Part shown: in pieces, positions 35,854 to 43,791 of the stretch
Numbering within the stretch: the first letter of the stretch is position 1
How the letters are laid out: the number at the start of each line of letters is the position of its first letter
Source: Metabacillus mangrovi
GTDB taxonomy: Bacteria > Bacillota > Bacilli > Bacillales > Bacillaceae
Direction of reading: 5' to 3'
DNA: 64,000 bases
Assembly: GCF_009711125.1 (NCBI RefSeq)
Contig: NZ_WMIB01000001.1
Span: 124,001 to 188,000, forward strand
The notes under the pieces: model-generated
The model's database searches: none
What the model saw: the letters and a program-made list of their open reading frames with translations, nothing else
What the model was told of the DNA's origin: nothing
Program-made: the position numbers and the translations under genes

Positions 35854-36426
35854 ATGACGGAAAATGATCGGCTTGATGAAGTTTATGAAACCATTTTATC
35901 CAGAGATACGAAGTATGATGGCATCTATTTTATCGGAATTGCTTCTACTAAAATATACTGCAGGCCTTCCTGCCGCTCCCGGACACCGAAAAAAGAGAAT
36001 GTTACGGTTTATGAGAGTGCGAAGGAAGCAGAGAAAGCAGGCTTTAGGGCATGCAAACGGTGTAAGCCGGAGACAGCCGGCCAGCATGGACCTGATTCTG
36101 CTCTCGCTGAAAGCGTTAAGAAGGTCATAATGGAACGGTATGCCGAACCTCTTACTTTAAGCGCAATGGCAGTTGCTGTAAAGGTAAGCGCCTATCATTT
36201 GCATCGGGTATTCAAGCGGGAAACAGGGCTGACCCCTGCTCAATACCTGCTTCAGTTCAGAATCAGCATGGCAAAAGAGCTGCTTAAACTCGATTCTTAT
36301 CCAGTCGGAGAAACAGCTAGAAAAACCGGTTTTAAAAACCCTCCCCACTTTTCTTCTGTTTTCAAAAAAACAGAAGGCTGCACCCCGCTTGAATACAGAA
36401 ATAAACAATTGCTGGAGGAAGAATAA
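35854..36426 (+). CDS. adaA: Methylphosphotriester-DNA alkyltransferase and AraC-type activator AdaA
   Basis: AdaA takes a methyl group from phosphotriesters in alkylated DNA and then activates the adaptive response. The 190-residue protein has the zinc/methyl-acceptor cysteines Cys36, Cys40, Cys67 and Cys70 (YCRPSC and ACKRC) and an AraC-type helix-turn-helix domain from about residue 88 (LSAMAVAVKVSAYHLHRVFKRETGLTPAQYL). The ATG at 35854 lies after AAGGAGTGAGAAAC; a GTG three codons earlier is unlikely. It is translationally close to adaB with no gap. Confidence 0.95.
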   Translation: MTENDRLDEVYETILSRDTKYDGIYFIGIASTKIYCRPSCRSRTPKKENVTVYESAKEAEKAGFRACKRCKPETAGQHGPDSALAESVKKVIMERYAEPLTLSAMAVAVKVSAYHLHRVFKRETGLTPAQYLLQFRISMAKELLKLDSYPVGETARKTGFKNPPHFSSVFKKTEGCTPLEYRNKQLLEEE

Positions 36427-36978
36427 ATGGATCAGGCGATTTATTACGATGAAGTAATCAATGAACGTTTTTCTTCAGAGCCTTTTTACCTTGCTGCCAC
36501 GGATCAGGGAGTATGCCGTATCACATGGCCAGGAGAATCCGCCGATGCTCTTGAAAGATGGAGCTCAGCCGCGCTACCCGGCTCTTCTCTGGTTTATTCC
36601 CCTGAAAAAACCATGCTTTATATAAGGCAGCTGAAAGAGTATTTGAATGGAGAAAGACGCTGCTTCCAGCTTCCGCTGGACTTATATGGCACCCCGTTTC
36701 AAATATCCGTCTGGCGGGCCCTGCAGCTGGTTCCGTATGGTACACTCACAAGTTACAGGCAGCTTGCTATGGCTGCTGGAAACGAAAAAGCGGTAAGAGC
36801 AGCCGGAACTGCAAATGGAAAAAATCCTGTACCGATCATTGTTCCATGCCACCGGGTAATTGGTTCGGACGGAAGCCTGACCGGCTTTCGGGGCGGTCTG
36901 CAGATGAAAGAGCGTCTCCTCAATCTGGAAGGTATCTCTGATTTTAGCAGCAAAGGACACAAACGCTTCCAGTTTTAG
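36427..36978 (+). CDS. adaB: O6-methylguanine-DNA methyltransferase AdaB
   Basis: This 183-residue suicide protein repairs O6-methylguanine. The acceptor Cys141 lies in PIIVPCHRVIGSDG, followed by the GFRGGLQMKERLL segment; FQISVWRALQLVPYGTLTSYRQLA is the DNA-binding helix region. It starts directly after the adaA stop codon, as in the B. subtilis adaA-adaB pair, so the two are co-induced by alkylation. Confidence 0.93.
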   Translation: MDQAIYYDEVINERFSSEPFYLAATDQGVCRITWPGESADALERWSSAALPGSSLVYSPEKTMLYIRQLKEYLNGERRCFQLPLDLYGTPFQISVWRALQLVPYGTLTSYRQLAMAAGNEKAVRAAGTANGKNPVPIIVPCHRVIGSDGSLTGFRGGLQMKERLLNLEGISDFSSKGHKRFQF

Positions 36979-37353
36979 GAAGAGGCAGCTGCGAGTTGAA
37001 TAAAACACTACTAAACCAATATTACGGAACAATCTGCTAAAACCACGCTGGGTTATGGTGCTGGCCGTTATATTGGAAAGTTTAGCCGACATATCGAAAG
37101 TTTGACCGATATTGAGATTTTGACCGATATAGTGGAAAGTTTGACCGATATTGAGATTTTGACCGATATAGTGGAAAGTTTGACCGATAAATTTTTCATC
37201 ATACGTACATGCACATTTCCCGTTGAATTCAGGCTAAGGCATACGATTTGGACTCTTTCTTTCAATAAGATATGATGAATTCAGTTGTTTTTCTCGATCA
37301 GAGCAGGCTGAAGCATCCGATCAATCCAGAATTACAGAAAGAAGGAATCCGAA
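36979..37353. other. Gap after adaB holding a tandem repeat array
   Basis: No gene is supported here. The middle holds the repeat array listed separately; the rest (37200-37340) shows a ribosome site GAAAGAAGGAAT for the next gene and nothing else recognisable. Confidence 0.6.
37060..37193. repeat. Tandem array, seven units of 18-21 bp, core TTTGACCGATAT
   Basis: Units begin at 37060, 37081, 37101, 37119, 37140, 37158 and 37179. The central five are nearly perfect and alternate two tails, one TTGAGAT and one AGTGGAAAG, so there is a higher-order 39-bp repeat. The two outer left units are diverged (GGCCGTTAT, AGCCGACAT). There are no unique spacers of equal length, so it is not a CRISPR. The sequence lacks an obvious hairpin or gene. 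Confidence 0.85.
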
Positions 37354-38349
37354 ATGAAACTCAGTATTCTCGACCAGTCAGCTAAGCCTTCTGATGCAGC
37401 CCCGCTTAAGGCACTGCAATCCTCTCTCCGGCTCGCACAGACAGGTGAAGAGCTTGGCTATTCCCGCTATTGGATCGCCGAGCATCATGATCTGCCGGGA
37501 CTGACCAGTTCTGCGCCGGAAATCATGCTTGCCTGGATTGGCGGACAGACAAGCAGAATCCGGCTCGGGGCAGGTGCTATTCTGCTGCCTCACTATAAAC
37601 CTTATAAAGTGGCTGAAACGTTTCATATGCTTGCAACGCTGTTTCCAGGACGGATCGATTTGGGCATCAGCCGATCTCCCGGAGGATCCGCAGAAGCGTC
37701 CATCGCCCTCTCAGGAAATTTTCTCAGGAATGTTAAGCAGCTTCCCGATTCGCTCAGGGAACTGCTTCATTTTATTGATCATGATTTTCCTGTTGAACAT
37801 ATGTATTCCAAGCTCAATGCGGCCCCCCTCCCTGCGGTTCCGCCACAGGTATTTGTTTTGGGGACAAGCATGAAAAGTGCAGATCTCGCTGCAGAGAATG
37901 GTACGGGTTACGCTTTTGGCCATTTTATGGGCAGTGAGGATCCGTCAGTCATCGCCCGGTACTCCGAAACCTATAAACCAAGAAGCGGAAATGCTGCCCC
38001 GCCGCATCGGATCCTTACAGTCTCAGCTGTATGCGCTGAAACACCGGAGAAAGCAGCGGAAATTGCCTACAGCGGGCAAGTCTGGCAGCTGATGCTTGCA
38101 AAAGGGGAAGGTGCTGATGGCATTCCTTCTGCTCAGGAAGCAAAAGATTATCCGAAGTCATTCGAAGATGAAGAAAAGCTTGCCGCTATGAGCCGGAATG
38201 CGCTGATTGGAACACCATCTGACGTAAAGATGCGCCTGCAGCAGCTTTCAGATGCGTATGGAGCAGACGAAGTGATGATTATTACAAACGTGTACGCTGA
38301 GGAGGATAAACTCCATTCCTACAAGCTGCTGGCGGAAGCATGTCTATAA
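37354..38349 (+). CDS. LLM-class flavin-dependent oxidoreductase (luciferase-like)
   Basis: This 331-residue enzyme of the bacterial luciferase-like family has the group signature near its start (KLSILDQSA, YSRYWIAEHHD) and [39 protein letters not shown]. Such FMN-dependent enzymes oxidise alkanes, sulfonates or other small molecules; the substrate is unknown. A GAAAGAAGGAAT ribosome site precedes the ATG. Two further relatives are at 38980 (-) and 46278 (+). Confidence 0.85.
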   Translation: MKLSILDQSAKPSDAAPLKALQSSLRLAQTGEELGYSRYWIAEHHDLPGLTSSAPEIMLAWIGGQTSRIRLGAGAILLPHYKPYKVAETFHMLATLFPGRIDLGISRSPGGSAEASIALSGNFLRNVKQLPDSLRELLHFIDHDFPVEHMYSKLNAAPLPAVPPQVFVLGTSMKSADLAAENGTGYAFGHFMGSEDPSVIARYSETYKPRSGNAAPPHRILTVSAVCAETPEKAAEIAYSGQVWQLMLAKGEGADGIPSAQEAKDYPKSFEDEEKLAAMSRNALIGTPSDVKMRLQQLSDAYGADEVMIITNVYAEEDKLHSYKLLAEACL

Positions 38350-38381
38350 AAAAAGGCCGGATTAATACCCGGCCTTTTTTT
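38348..38381. terminator. Bidirectional terminator between converging genes
   Basis: AAGGCCGG and CCGGCCTT arms with flanking A and T runs end both the oxidoreductase gene (+) and the DUF3219 gene (-), whose last codons overlap the stem. Confidence 0.9.
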
Positions 38382-38649
38382 CGATGAGGTGAAGATCATA
38401 TTCCCCCGCCTCATTTTCTTTATACAAATTGTGTGTGGATGTTGAATACTGCTTGATTTCAGCCTGGAATAGAAGTTTCAATTCCGGGATCCTGACTGTA
38501 AAATCGTTCTCATACAGCAGCGTGGCCGTTTCGTGATAATCAGATCCGCTTTGAACGGTAAACTGAAACTTTATCAGATGCAGTCCGTCGATCGTTTCAA
38601 GCTGAAATCCATTCGTGCTGATTTCTTTGTCATTCAGAAAAAGAAGCAT
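38362..38649 (-). CDS. DUF3219 (YkvR-like) small protein
   Basis: The 95-residue protein resembles B. subtilis YkvR by eye: LNDKEI, then YHETATLLYENDFTVRIPE and YSTSTHNLYKE. No enzymatic motif is seen. It follows the HesB-like gene after 14 bases on the same strand, so the two are likely co-transcribed. The family function is unknown. Confidence 0.6.
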   Translation of the reverse strand: MLLFLNDKEISTNGFQLETIDGLHLIKFQFTVQSGSDYHETATLLYENDFTVRIPELKLLFQAEIKQYSTSTHNLYKENEAGEYDLHLIEKKAGY

Positions 38650-38663
38650 TCGCCGTTCACCCT

Positions 38664-38966
38664 TTAATGATGGTCATGCCATCCTTTTTTTCTGTTGATG
38701 ATCTCAAAGCGCTCCTTTGGTAAAAAGAAGTATTGAATCCATACGCCGTCGAGGAATTCTTCTCTGCTGTCGAGCAGAATATCAATTCCTTTATCTGTTT
38801 TTACGACTTCATCATGTTCCTTCTCGGTATCAAGCTTCACATCATAGTGGGCATGGTCTCCATGCATCTCGGTTATGAAAACCCGGATCATTTTCCCCTG
38901 TCCTTCTTCACTCTCAAGCATTCTGTTGAAAATTTTTGCTGCGTTGCGGTTCATTTTAACATCCAT
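38664..38966 (-). CDS. HesB/IscA-fold-like small protein, no conserved cysteines
   Basis: The 100-residue protein begins with MDVKMNRNAAKIFNRMLESEEGQGKMIRVFITEMHG, which fits the start of the HesB/YadR/YfhF fold, and ends with a His-rich WHDHH. It has no Cys at all, so it cannot carry a cluster in the way IscA does. A good AAGGAG ribosome site precedes the ATG. The family assignment is from pattern only and may be wrong. Confidence 0.45.
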   Translation of the reverse strand: MDVKMNRNAAKIFNRMLESEEGQGKMIRVFITEMHGDHAHYDVKLDTEKEHDEVVKTDKGIDILLDSREEFLDGVWIQYFFLPKERFEIINRKKGWHDHH

Positions 38967-38979
38967 TTTTTATTCTCCT

Positions 38980-40005
38980 TTATCCTTTGGCAGCCTGTGC
39001 AGTCAGCTCGAACGATTTTAGTCTTGCATGATGGTCAAATATATTGGCTGTAATCATCATTTCATCTGCTTGCGTTTCATCCAGGAATTGCTGCAGCTTC
39101 ACTTTCACCTGTTCCGGGCTTCCGATAGCTGATGCACGCAGTGTCTGCTGGATCGATGCTTTTTCATAGTCACTCCAAAGCTCGTCCATATCATCAACCG
39201 GCGGGTTCAGCTGGCCCGGGCGCCCCCTGACGAGGTTCAGGAACTGCTGCTTCATTGAAGTGGACAAATACTGTGCCTGCTGTTCAGTATCAGCGCTAAT
39301 CACATTCATTCCTACCATCGCGTACGGTTCATCCAGCACTTCTGACGGTTTGAAGTATCTTCTGTACACATTTAGTGCTTCTACTGTATGCTCAGGTGCA
39401 AAATGGCTGGCGAAAGCAAACGGCAGTCCGAGCTGTCCGGCCAGGTGGGCACTGAAGCCGCTGGATCCGAGAAGCCAGACCGGTATGTCTAAGCCTTCTC
39501 CAGGCACCGCTTTAACATGGCTGCTGCCGGAGGGCTTAAAGTAAGCTCTTAGCTCTTCTACCTGTTCGGGAAAGTCGTCTGCACTAGTCAAATCTCTGCG
39601 CAGGGCCTGGGCTGTCAGCTGGTCTGTTCCGGGAGCTCTTCCCAATCCAAGGTCAATCCGGCCCGGGAAAAGTGATTCGAGTGTGCCGAATTGTTCTGCA
39701 ATAACGAGCGGAGCATGGTTCGGCAGCATGATCCCGCCGGAACCTACCCGGATTGAGGAAGTGCCCTGGGCGATGTGCCCGATGACTACTGAGGTTGCTG
39801 AACTGGCTATCCCTCTCATATTATGATGCTCGGCAAGCCAGAAACGGTTGTACCCCCATTTCTCGGCGTGCTGCGCCAGATCGAGTGAATTCTGCAGGGC
39901 TTCGCCTGGATTGCTCTCAGCGGTGACCGGGGCGAGATCCAGTACAGAAAGTTTAATTTCATGAAGCTGCTTTTTATGTTTATCTGCGTATTCCCTTTTA
40001 TACAA
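38980..40005 (-). CDS. LLM-class flavin-dependent oxidoreductase
   Basis: The 341-residue relative of the luciferase-like enzymes has [71 protein letters not shown], and [23 protein letters not shown]. The start is TTG at 40005, about 9 bases after AAGGAGG. It is first of three minus-strand genes with the HesB-like and DUF3219 genes. The substrate is unknown. Confidence 0.85.
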   Translation of the reverse strand: MYKREYADKHKKQLHEIKLSVLDLAPVTAESNPGEALQNSLDLAQHAEKWGYNRFWLAEHHNMRGIASSATSVVIGHIAQGTSSIRVGSGGIMLPNHAPLVIAEQFGTLESLFPGRIDLGLGRAPGTDQLTAQALRRDLTSADDFPEQVEELRAYFKPSGSSHVKAVPGEGLDIPVWLLGSSGFSAHLAGQLGLPFAFASHFAPEHTVEALNVYRRYFKPSEVLDEPYAMVGMNVISADTEQQAQYLSTSMKQQFLNLVRGRPGQLNPPVDDMDELWSDYEKASIQQTLRASAIGSPEQVKVKLQQFLDETQADEMMITANIFDHHARLKSFELTAQAAKG

Positions 40006-40165
40006 AATGGTTCCTCCTTACACGGACTCAATATAAATCATAAGGACAACTTTACTATAGGATCTTCTAAAACTCGAATGATTTGCACCATCCGCTTTAA
40101 AATCTGCTGAAGAAGTATGATACCTCTGCTTTCTGACAAAACTGAGACGAAAGGAGTGATTACGT

Positions 40166-40591
40166 ATGAATCAGCTTGCTGTCATTGGAGTAAAGTTTAT
40201 TATTGCCGCGATTGCTTTTGCGGTTGGGCTCGACTTATTTTTTGATGCGGATCTTGCAGATATTCTTTCCTTCAGCCTGTATGCCGCGATTGCGACCTAT
40301 TTGATTGGAGACCGGATCATCCTCCCCGCCCGAGGAGACAGAGCCTCTTATATCGCAGAATTTTTCACGGTCTATTTAGGAGTTTGGATTTTCGGGTCCG
40401 TTTTATACGAAAGCTATCTGCAGATTGCGTGGGGAAGCATTATAGCAGCGGTACTTTTCACGGCTGGAGAAGTGCTCGTCCATGTGTTCATGCTCGAACG
40501 CAGCGAGCTTCGTTATCCGTCCCCCAGAAGAAGCCAGCCAGCGTTCGGATCGGAGTTCTCTGAAGAACTGGACCCGAGGAAAAAAAAATAA
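40166..40591 (+). CDS. DUF2512 (YndM-like) membrane protein
   Basis: The 141-residue protein has four hydrophobic segments (for example LAVIGVKFIIAAIAFAVGLDLFF) and a charged tail, matching YndM/DUF2512 of Bacilli. A good AAAGGAGTGATTACGT ribosome site precedes the ATG. The function is unknown. It is transcribed away from the oxidoreductase next to it. Confidence 0.75.
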   Translation: MNQLAVIGVKFIIAAIAFAVGLDLFFDADLADILSFSLYAAIATYLIGDRIILPARGDRASYIAEFFTVYLGVWIFGSVLYESYLQIAWGSIIAAVLFTAGEVLVHVFMLERSELRYPSPRRSQPAFGSEFSEELDPRKKK

Positions 40592-40805
40592 ACAAAGAAT
40601 CGTTCAGCAAAGTTCTGCATGGTATGACAGCCGGAACACCGGCTTGAACACGTTAATGGCAAAATGTTAGCTCGATTCGCCTTCCTGCGGCAAAATTCCC
40701 CGTTTTCCCATAAAGTTTTGGCGGTTTTTGCAGAGTGCCGGAAGGTTTTATTTGCTGTAAATGACGGTATGTAATAGGTACAATCCTAATTACGAGGTGA
40801 GAAGT

Positions 40806-40901
40806 ATGGTAATAAGAGCAGGAAGCTGGAAAATGCTCTCAGCGAAAGAGAAATTATTCATCCTTAAAGCCGTCAGCCATCTTTACAAGCCTAAAGCATG
40901 A
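40806..40901 (+). CDS. Small protein gene, 31 residues
   Basis: A basic 31-residue peptide starting MVIRAGSWKMLSAKEK and ending SHLYKPKA is preceded by GAGGTGA at the right distance from the ATG, and a strong terminator follows about 55 bases later. No larger gene fits the gap. It has no signal or membrane segment. I do not know a named homologue, so it is called from the signals around it. Confidence 0.6.
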   Translation: MVIRAGSWKMLSAKEKLFILKAVSHLYKPKA

Positions 40902-40956
40902 TCCCCCCTCTAATCCTATTCTGCTGTCTATTCATTCCCGGAATTCCCAATAGATG

Positions 40957-40986
40957 AACCGCACTTTTGGAGAGTGCGGTTTTTTG
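40957..40986 (+). terminator. Terminator after the 31-residue gene
   Basis: AACCGCACT (40957-40965) and AGTGCGGTT (40973-40981) form a 9-bp stem followed by a T run. The rest of the gap to 41050 has nothing recognised beyond the next ribosome site. Confidence 0.9.
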
Positions 40987-41063
40987 TATTTTCAACCGAA
41001 TAAAGGATAAATCTCTAGATCGGGAACAAAATAGAAACAGCTAGTGGTATGAGGAGGATTTCT

Positions 41064-42668
41064 ATGTCAGATCAGGGTAAATTCAAAAAAACGATATCCC
41101 TTCTTGATTTAACACTTATCGGCCTTGGGGCCATCTTTGGTTCAGCATGGCTCTTCGCTGTCAGCAACGTGGCTTCAAAAGCAGGACCTGCAGGAAGCTT
41201 TTCGTGGGTCATCGGAGGAGTCATTATCCTGCTGATCGGATTCGTTTATGCCGAGCTCGGTGCAGCTTTGCCAAGAACAGGCGGAATCATCCGCTATCCG
41301 GTGTATTCACACGGTCACCTGGTAGGATATTTGATTTCATTTATTACGATTGTTGCCTATACAAGCCTGATTTCCATCGAGGTAACAGCGGTGAGGCAGT
41401 ACGTAGCCTACTGGCTGCCGGGATTAACGGTAAAAGGCTCCGAATCTCCGACTATAGCGGGGTGGCTGCTGCAGTTCGGACTGCTTTGTTTGTTTTTCCT
41501 GTTGAATTACTGGAGCGTGCGGACTTTTGCAAGGGCGAACATTATTATTTCCATTTTTAAGTACTTTGTTCCGCTGACGATTATCGTGGTCCTGATTTTC
41601 TATTTTAAAGGAGATAACTTTACTTCAGCCGGTTTTGCCCCTTTCGGTTTTACAGGTATTCAGGCAGCCATTTCGACTGGCGGCGTGATGTTTGCCTACT
41701 TGGGGCTCCATCCGATTGTTTCAGTCGCGAGTGAAGTGAAAAATCCGCAGAGGAACATTCCGATTGCCCTGTTTCTTTGCATCATTCTTGCTGCAGCTAT
41801 TTATACTGCATTGCAAGTGCTTTTCATTGGGGCGATCCCTTCAGATATGCTCTCGAACGGCTGGGAGAGCATTCAAAAAGAATTCTCCCTTCCGTTTAAA
41901 GATATTGCCGTCGTCCTTGGACTAAGCTGGCTCGCATTTTTTGTTGTCTTTGATGCGATCGTTTCACCGGGAGGGAATGGAAATATCTTCATGAACACGA
42001 CTGCCCGGCTCGTCTATGCATGGTCAAGAAACGGGACTCTCTTTAAGACGTTTTCGAAAATAGATGGAAAGACCGGGATCCCGCGGACTTCTCTTTGGCT
42101 TTCGTTCGCTTTATCTATTTTTTGGACCCTTCCCTTTCCTTCTTGGAATGCATTGGTAAATGTATGCTCCGTTGCTCTAATCCTTTCTTATGCGATCGCG
42201 CCGATTTCATCGGCCGCATTCAGGGTTAATGCGAAAAATCTGGAGCGTCCATTTAAACTGAAGGGCATGAGCATCATTGGTCCGCTTTCTTTTATCTTTG
42301 CTTCATATATCGTCTACTGGTCAGGCTGGACGACTATTTCCTGGCTGCTGGGCTCCCAGCTCCTCATGTTCGCTGTTTACCTGATGTTTGCTAAATACAT
42401 TCCTGTTAAAGAAGTTAGCCTCAGCCAGCAGCTGAAATCCTCCTGGTGGCTTGTCGGGTACTACATCATGATGCTGATTTTTTCCTATACAGGTTCTTTT
42501 GGTGGTGGGCTTGGCTTAATTAAAGGGCCTATTGATCTGTTCCTGATCGCAGCCGGATCTCTTGCTGTGTTTTATTGGGCGAAATACAGCGGATTGCCTG
42601 AGGCACTGATTGATGATGATGATACGGATGACTCTTCACCGCTGGAAGGACAGCCGGCGAGTCCGTGA
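41064..42668 (+). CDS. ybeC: APC-superfamily amino-acid permease, YbeC-like
   Basis: This 534-residue, 12-14 segment membrane permease resembles B. subtilis YbeC through most of its length: the SxQGKFKK start, LTLIGLGAIFGSAWLFA, SVASEVKNPQRNIPIAL, SWNALVNVCSVALILSYA and KGMSIIGPLSFI. The ATG at 41064 follows GAGGAGGATTTCT; an ATG at 41049 lies before that ribosome site. The substrate is not known, likely an amino acid or amine. A terminator follows at 42698. Confidence 0.8.
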   Translation: MSDQGKFKKTISLLDLTLIGLGAIFGSAWLFAVSNVASKAGPAGSFSWVIGGVIILLIGFVYAELGAALPRTGGIIRYPVYSHGHLVGYLISFITIVAYTSLISIEVTAVRQYVAYWLPGLTVKGSESPTIAGWLLQFGLLCLFFLLNYWSVRTFARANIIISIFKYFVPLTIIVVLIFYFKGDNFTSAGFAPFGFTGIQAAISTGGVMFAYLGLHPIVSVASEVKNPQRNIPIALFLCIILAAAIYTALQVLFIGAIPSDMLSNGWESIQKEFSLPFKDIAVVLGLSWLAFFVVFDAIVSPGGNGNIFMNTTARLVYAWSRNGTLFKTFSKIDGKTGIPRTSLWLSFALSIFWTLPFPSWNALVNVCSVALILSYAIAPISSAAFRVNAKNLERPFKLKGMSIIGPLSFIFASYIVYWSGWTTISWLLGSQLLMFAVYLMFAKYIPVKEVSLSQQLKSSWWLVGYYIMMLIFSYTGSFGGGLGLIKGPIDLFLIAAGSLAVFYWAKYSGLPEALIDDDDTDDSSPLEGQPASP

Positions 42669-42697
42669 CAGGATGAAGCAGCTATCCCGCTCTGGAC

Positions 42698-42731
42698 TAA
42701 AAAATGGGACGCTATGGAGCGTCCCATTTTT
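42698..42731. terminator. Bidirectional terminator
   Basis: ATGGGACGCT and AGCGTCCCAT arms with a short loop and flanking A and T runs lie between the permease (+) and the sugar dehydrogenase (-). Confidence 0.9.
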
Positions 42732-42740
42732 ACTTCCCCT

Positions 42741-43769
42741 TCATATATCTCTCTGTAACTTATACAGCTTATCGTCACCTTTATTCGCAGTACCTCTTCC
42801 ATCCGTATTATTCGTGATAAAATACAGGTCATTGTCCCGGCTGTAAACATCCCGGATCCTCCCATACCCTTCGGCTATTTTAGAGAGTTTTTCAGCCTTT
42901 AGGTCATACGCAAAGACTGCCTCACCTCTCAAGCCGGCAAAATAAAGGATGTCCCCTTTTAGGGCTGCTCCTGACGGGGCCCATGATTCATCCCCTGAAT
43001 GAAGGAGCGGCGGCAAAAACCCCTCGCCTTTCTGATCTCCTGAAATCTTTGGCCATCCATAGTTCGCTCCAGGGGTAATCCGGTTTATCTCATCCTTGCC
43101 ATCCGGACCGTGTTCAGTGCTGAAAAGGCTCCCCGCATTATCCCAGGCCATCCCTTGAGGGTTGCGGTGGCCGAGGCTGTATACAGGGGAATCCGGATCC
43201 GGATTATCTTCCGGAACGGATCCGTCCAGCTCCAGCCTGAGAATTTTCCCGCCGATATCCTCAGGATCCTGCGCCTTGCTCTCTTCTGCTGCATCTCCTG
43301 CAGTTACATACAGTTTCTGATCCGGTCCTATTTTCATCCGGCCGCCCTGATGGAATGGACCGCTCGGAATCCGGTCGAGGAGCGTTTCCGTTTCAGACCA
43401 TGTTCCGCCCTGAAGCTTTAGTTTGATCAGCTTGTTTGAAGAGGTTCCCTCATCATCATACGTATAATAGGCGAATGCTTCCCTGTTTTCATCAAAATCC
43501 GGATGGAGTTCCATCCCGAGAAGGCCCGCTTCTGCTGCCTTCGATAGCGGATGTTTTAACCGGACATCCATACGGATTTGCTTGCCATCTTCTATCTTAA
43601 CGATTGCTCCGGGTCTTTCTGTTAGGTAGATCGTATCACCTGCGGCACTTATGGACCAGGGGGTGTCCAGGTTTTCCGCCAAAGCTTCGGCTGTCAGGCT
43701 TTCGGAAGTTTCACGGCTGCCGGAACAGGCAGTCAGAGTGATAAGCAGCAGAAACACAGCTTTTCTCAT
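42741..43769 (-). CDS. PQQ-dependent sugar dehydrogenase-like lipoprotein
   Basis: The 342-residue protein has a lipoprotein signal (VFLLLITLTAC, Cys15) and a six-bladed propeller typical of soluble glucose/sorbosone dehydrogenases: LDTPWSISAAGDTIYLTERPG, LLGMELHPDF, HQGGRMKIGPDQKLYVTAGDA, GHRNPQGMAWD, FSTEHGPDGKDEINRI, GANYGWP. It would oxidise sugars outside the membrane, although many Gram-positive members have no known cofactor supply. It is transcribed downstream of the TerD-like gene. Confidence 0.8.
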   Translation of the reverse strand: MRKAVFLLLITLTACSGSRETSESLTAEALAENLDTPWSISAAGDTIYLTERPGAIVKIEDGKQIRMDVRLKHPLSKAAEAGLLGMELHPDFDENREAFAYYTYDDEGTSSNKLIKLKLQGGTWSETETLLDRIPSGPFHQGGRMKIGPDQKLYVTAGDAAEESKAQDPEDIGGKILRLELDGSVPEDNPDPDSPVYSLGHRNPQGMAWDNAGSLFSTEHGPDGKDEINRITPGANYGWPKISGDQKGEGFLPPLLHSGDESWAPSGAALKGDILYFAGLRGEAVFAYDLKAEKLSKIAEGYGRIRDVYSRDNDLYFITNNTDGRGTANKGDDKLYKLQRDI

Positions 43770-43791
43770 GTTCTTCTCCTTTCTCTAGCTG

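Noticed and set aside
37060-37193. CRISPR array
   Set aside because: The units are 18-21 bp with no unique spacers between identical repeats, and there are no cas genes in the window.
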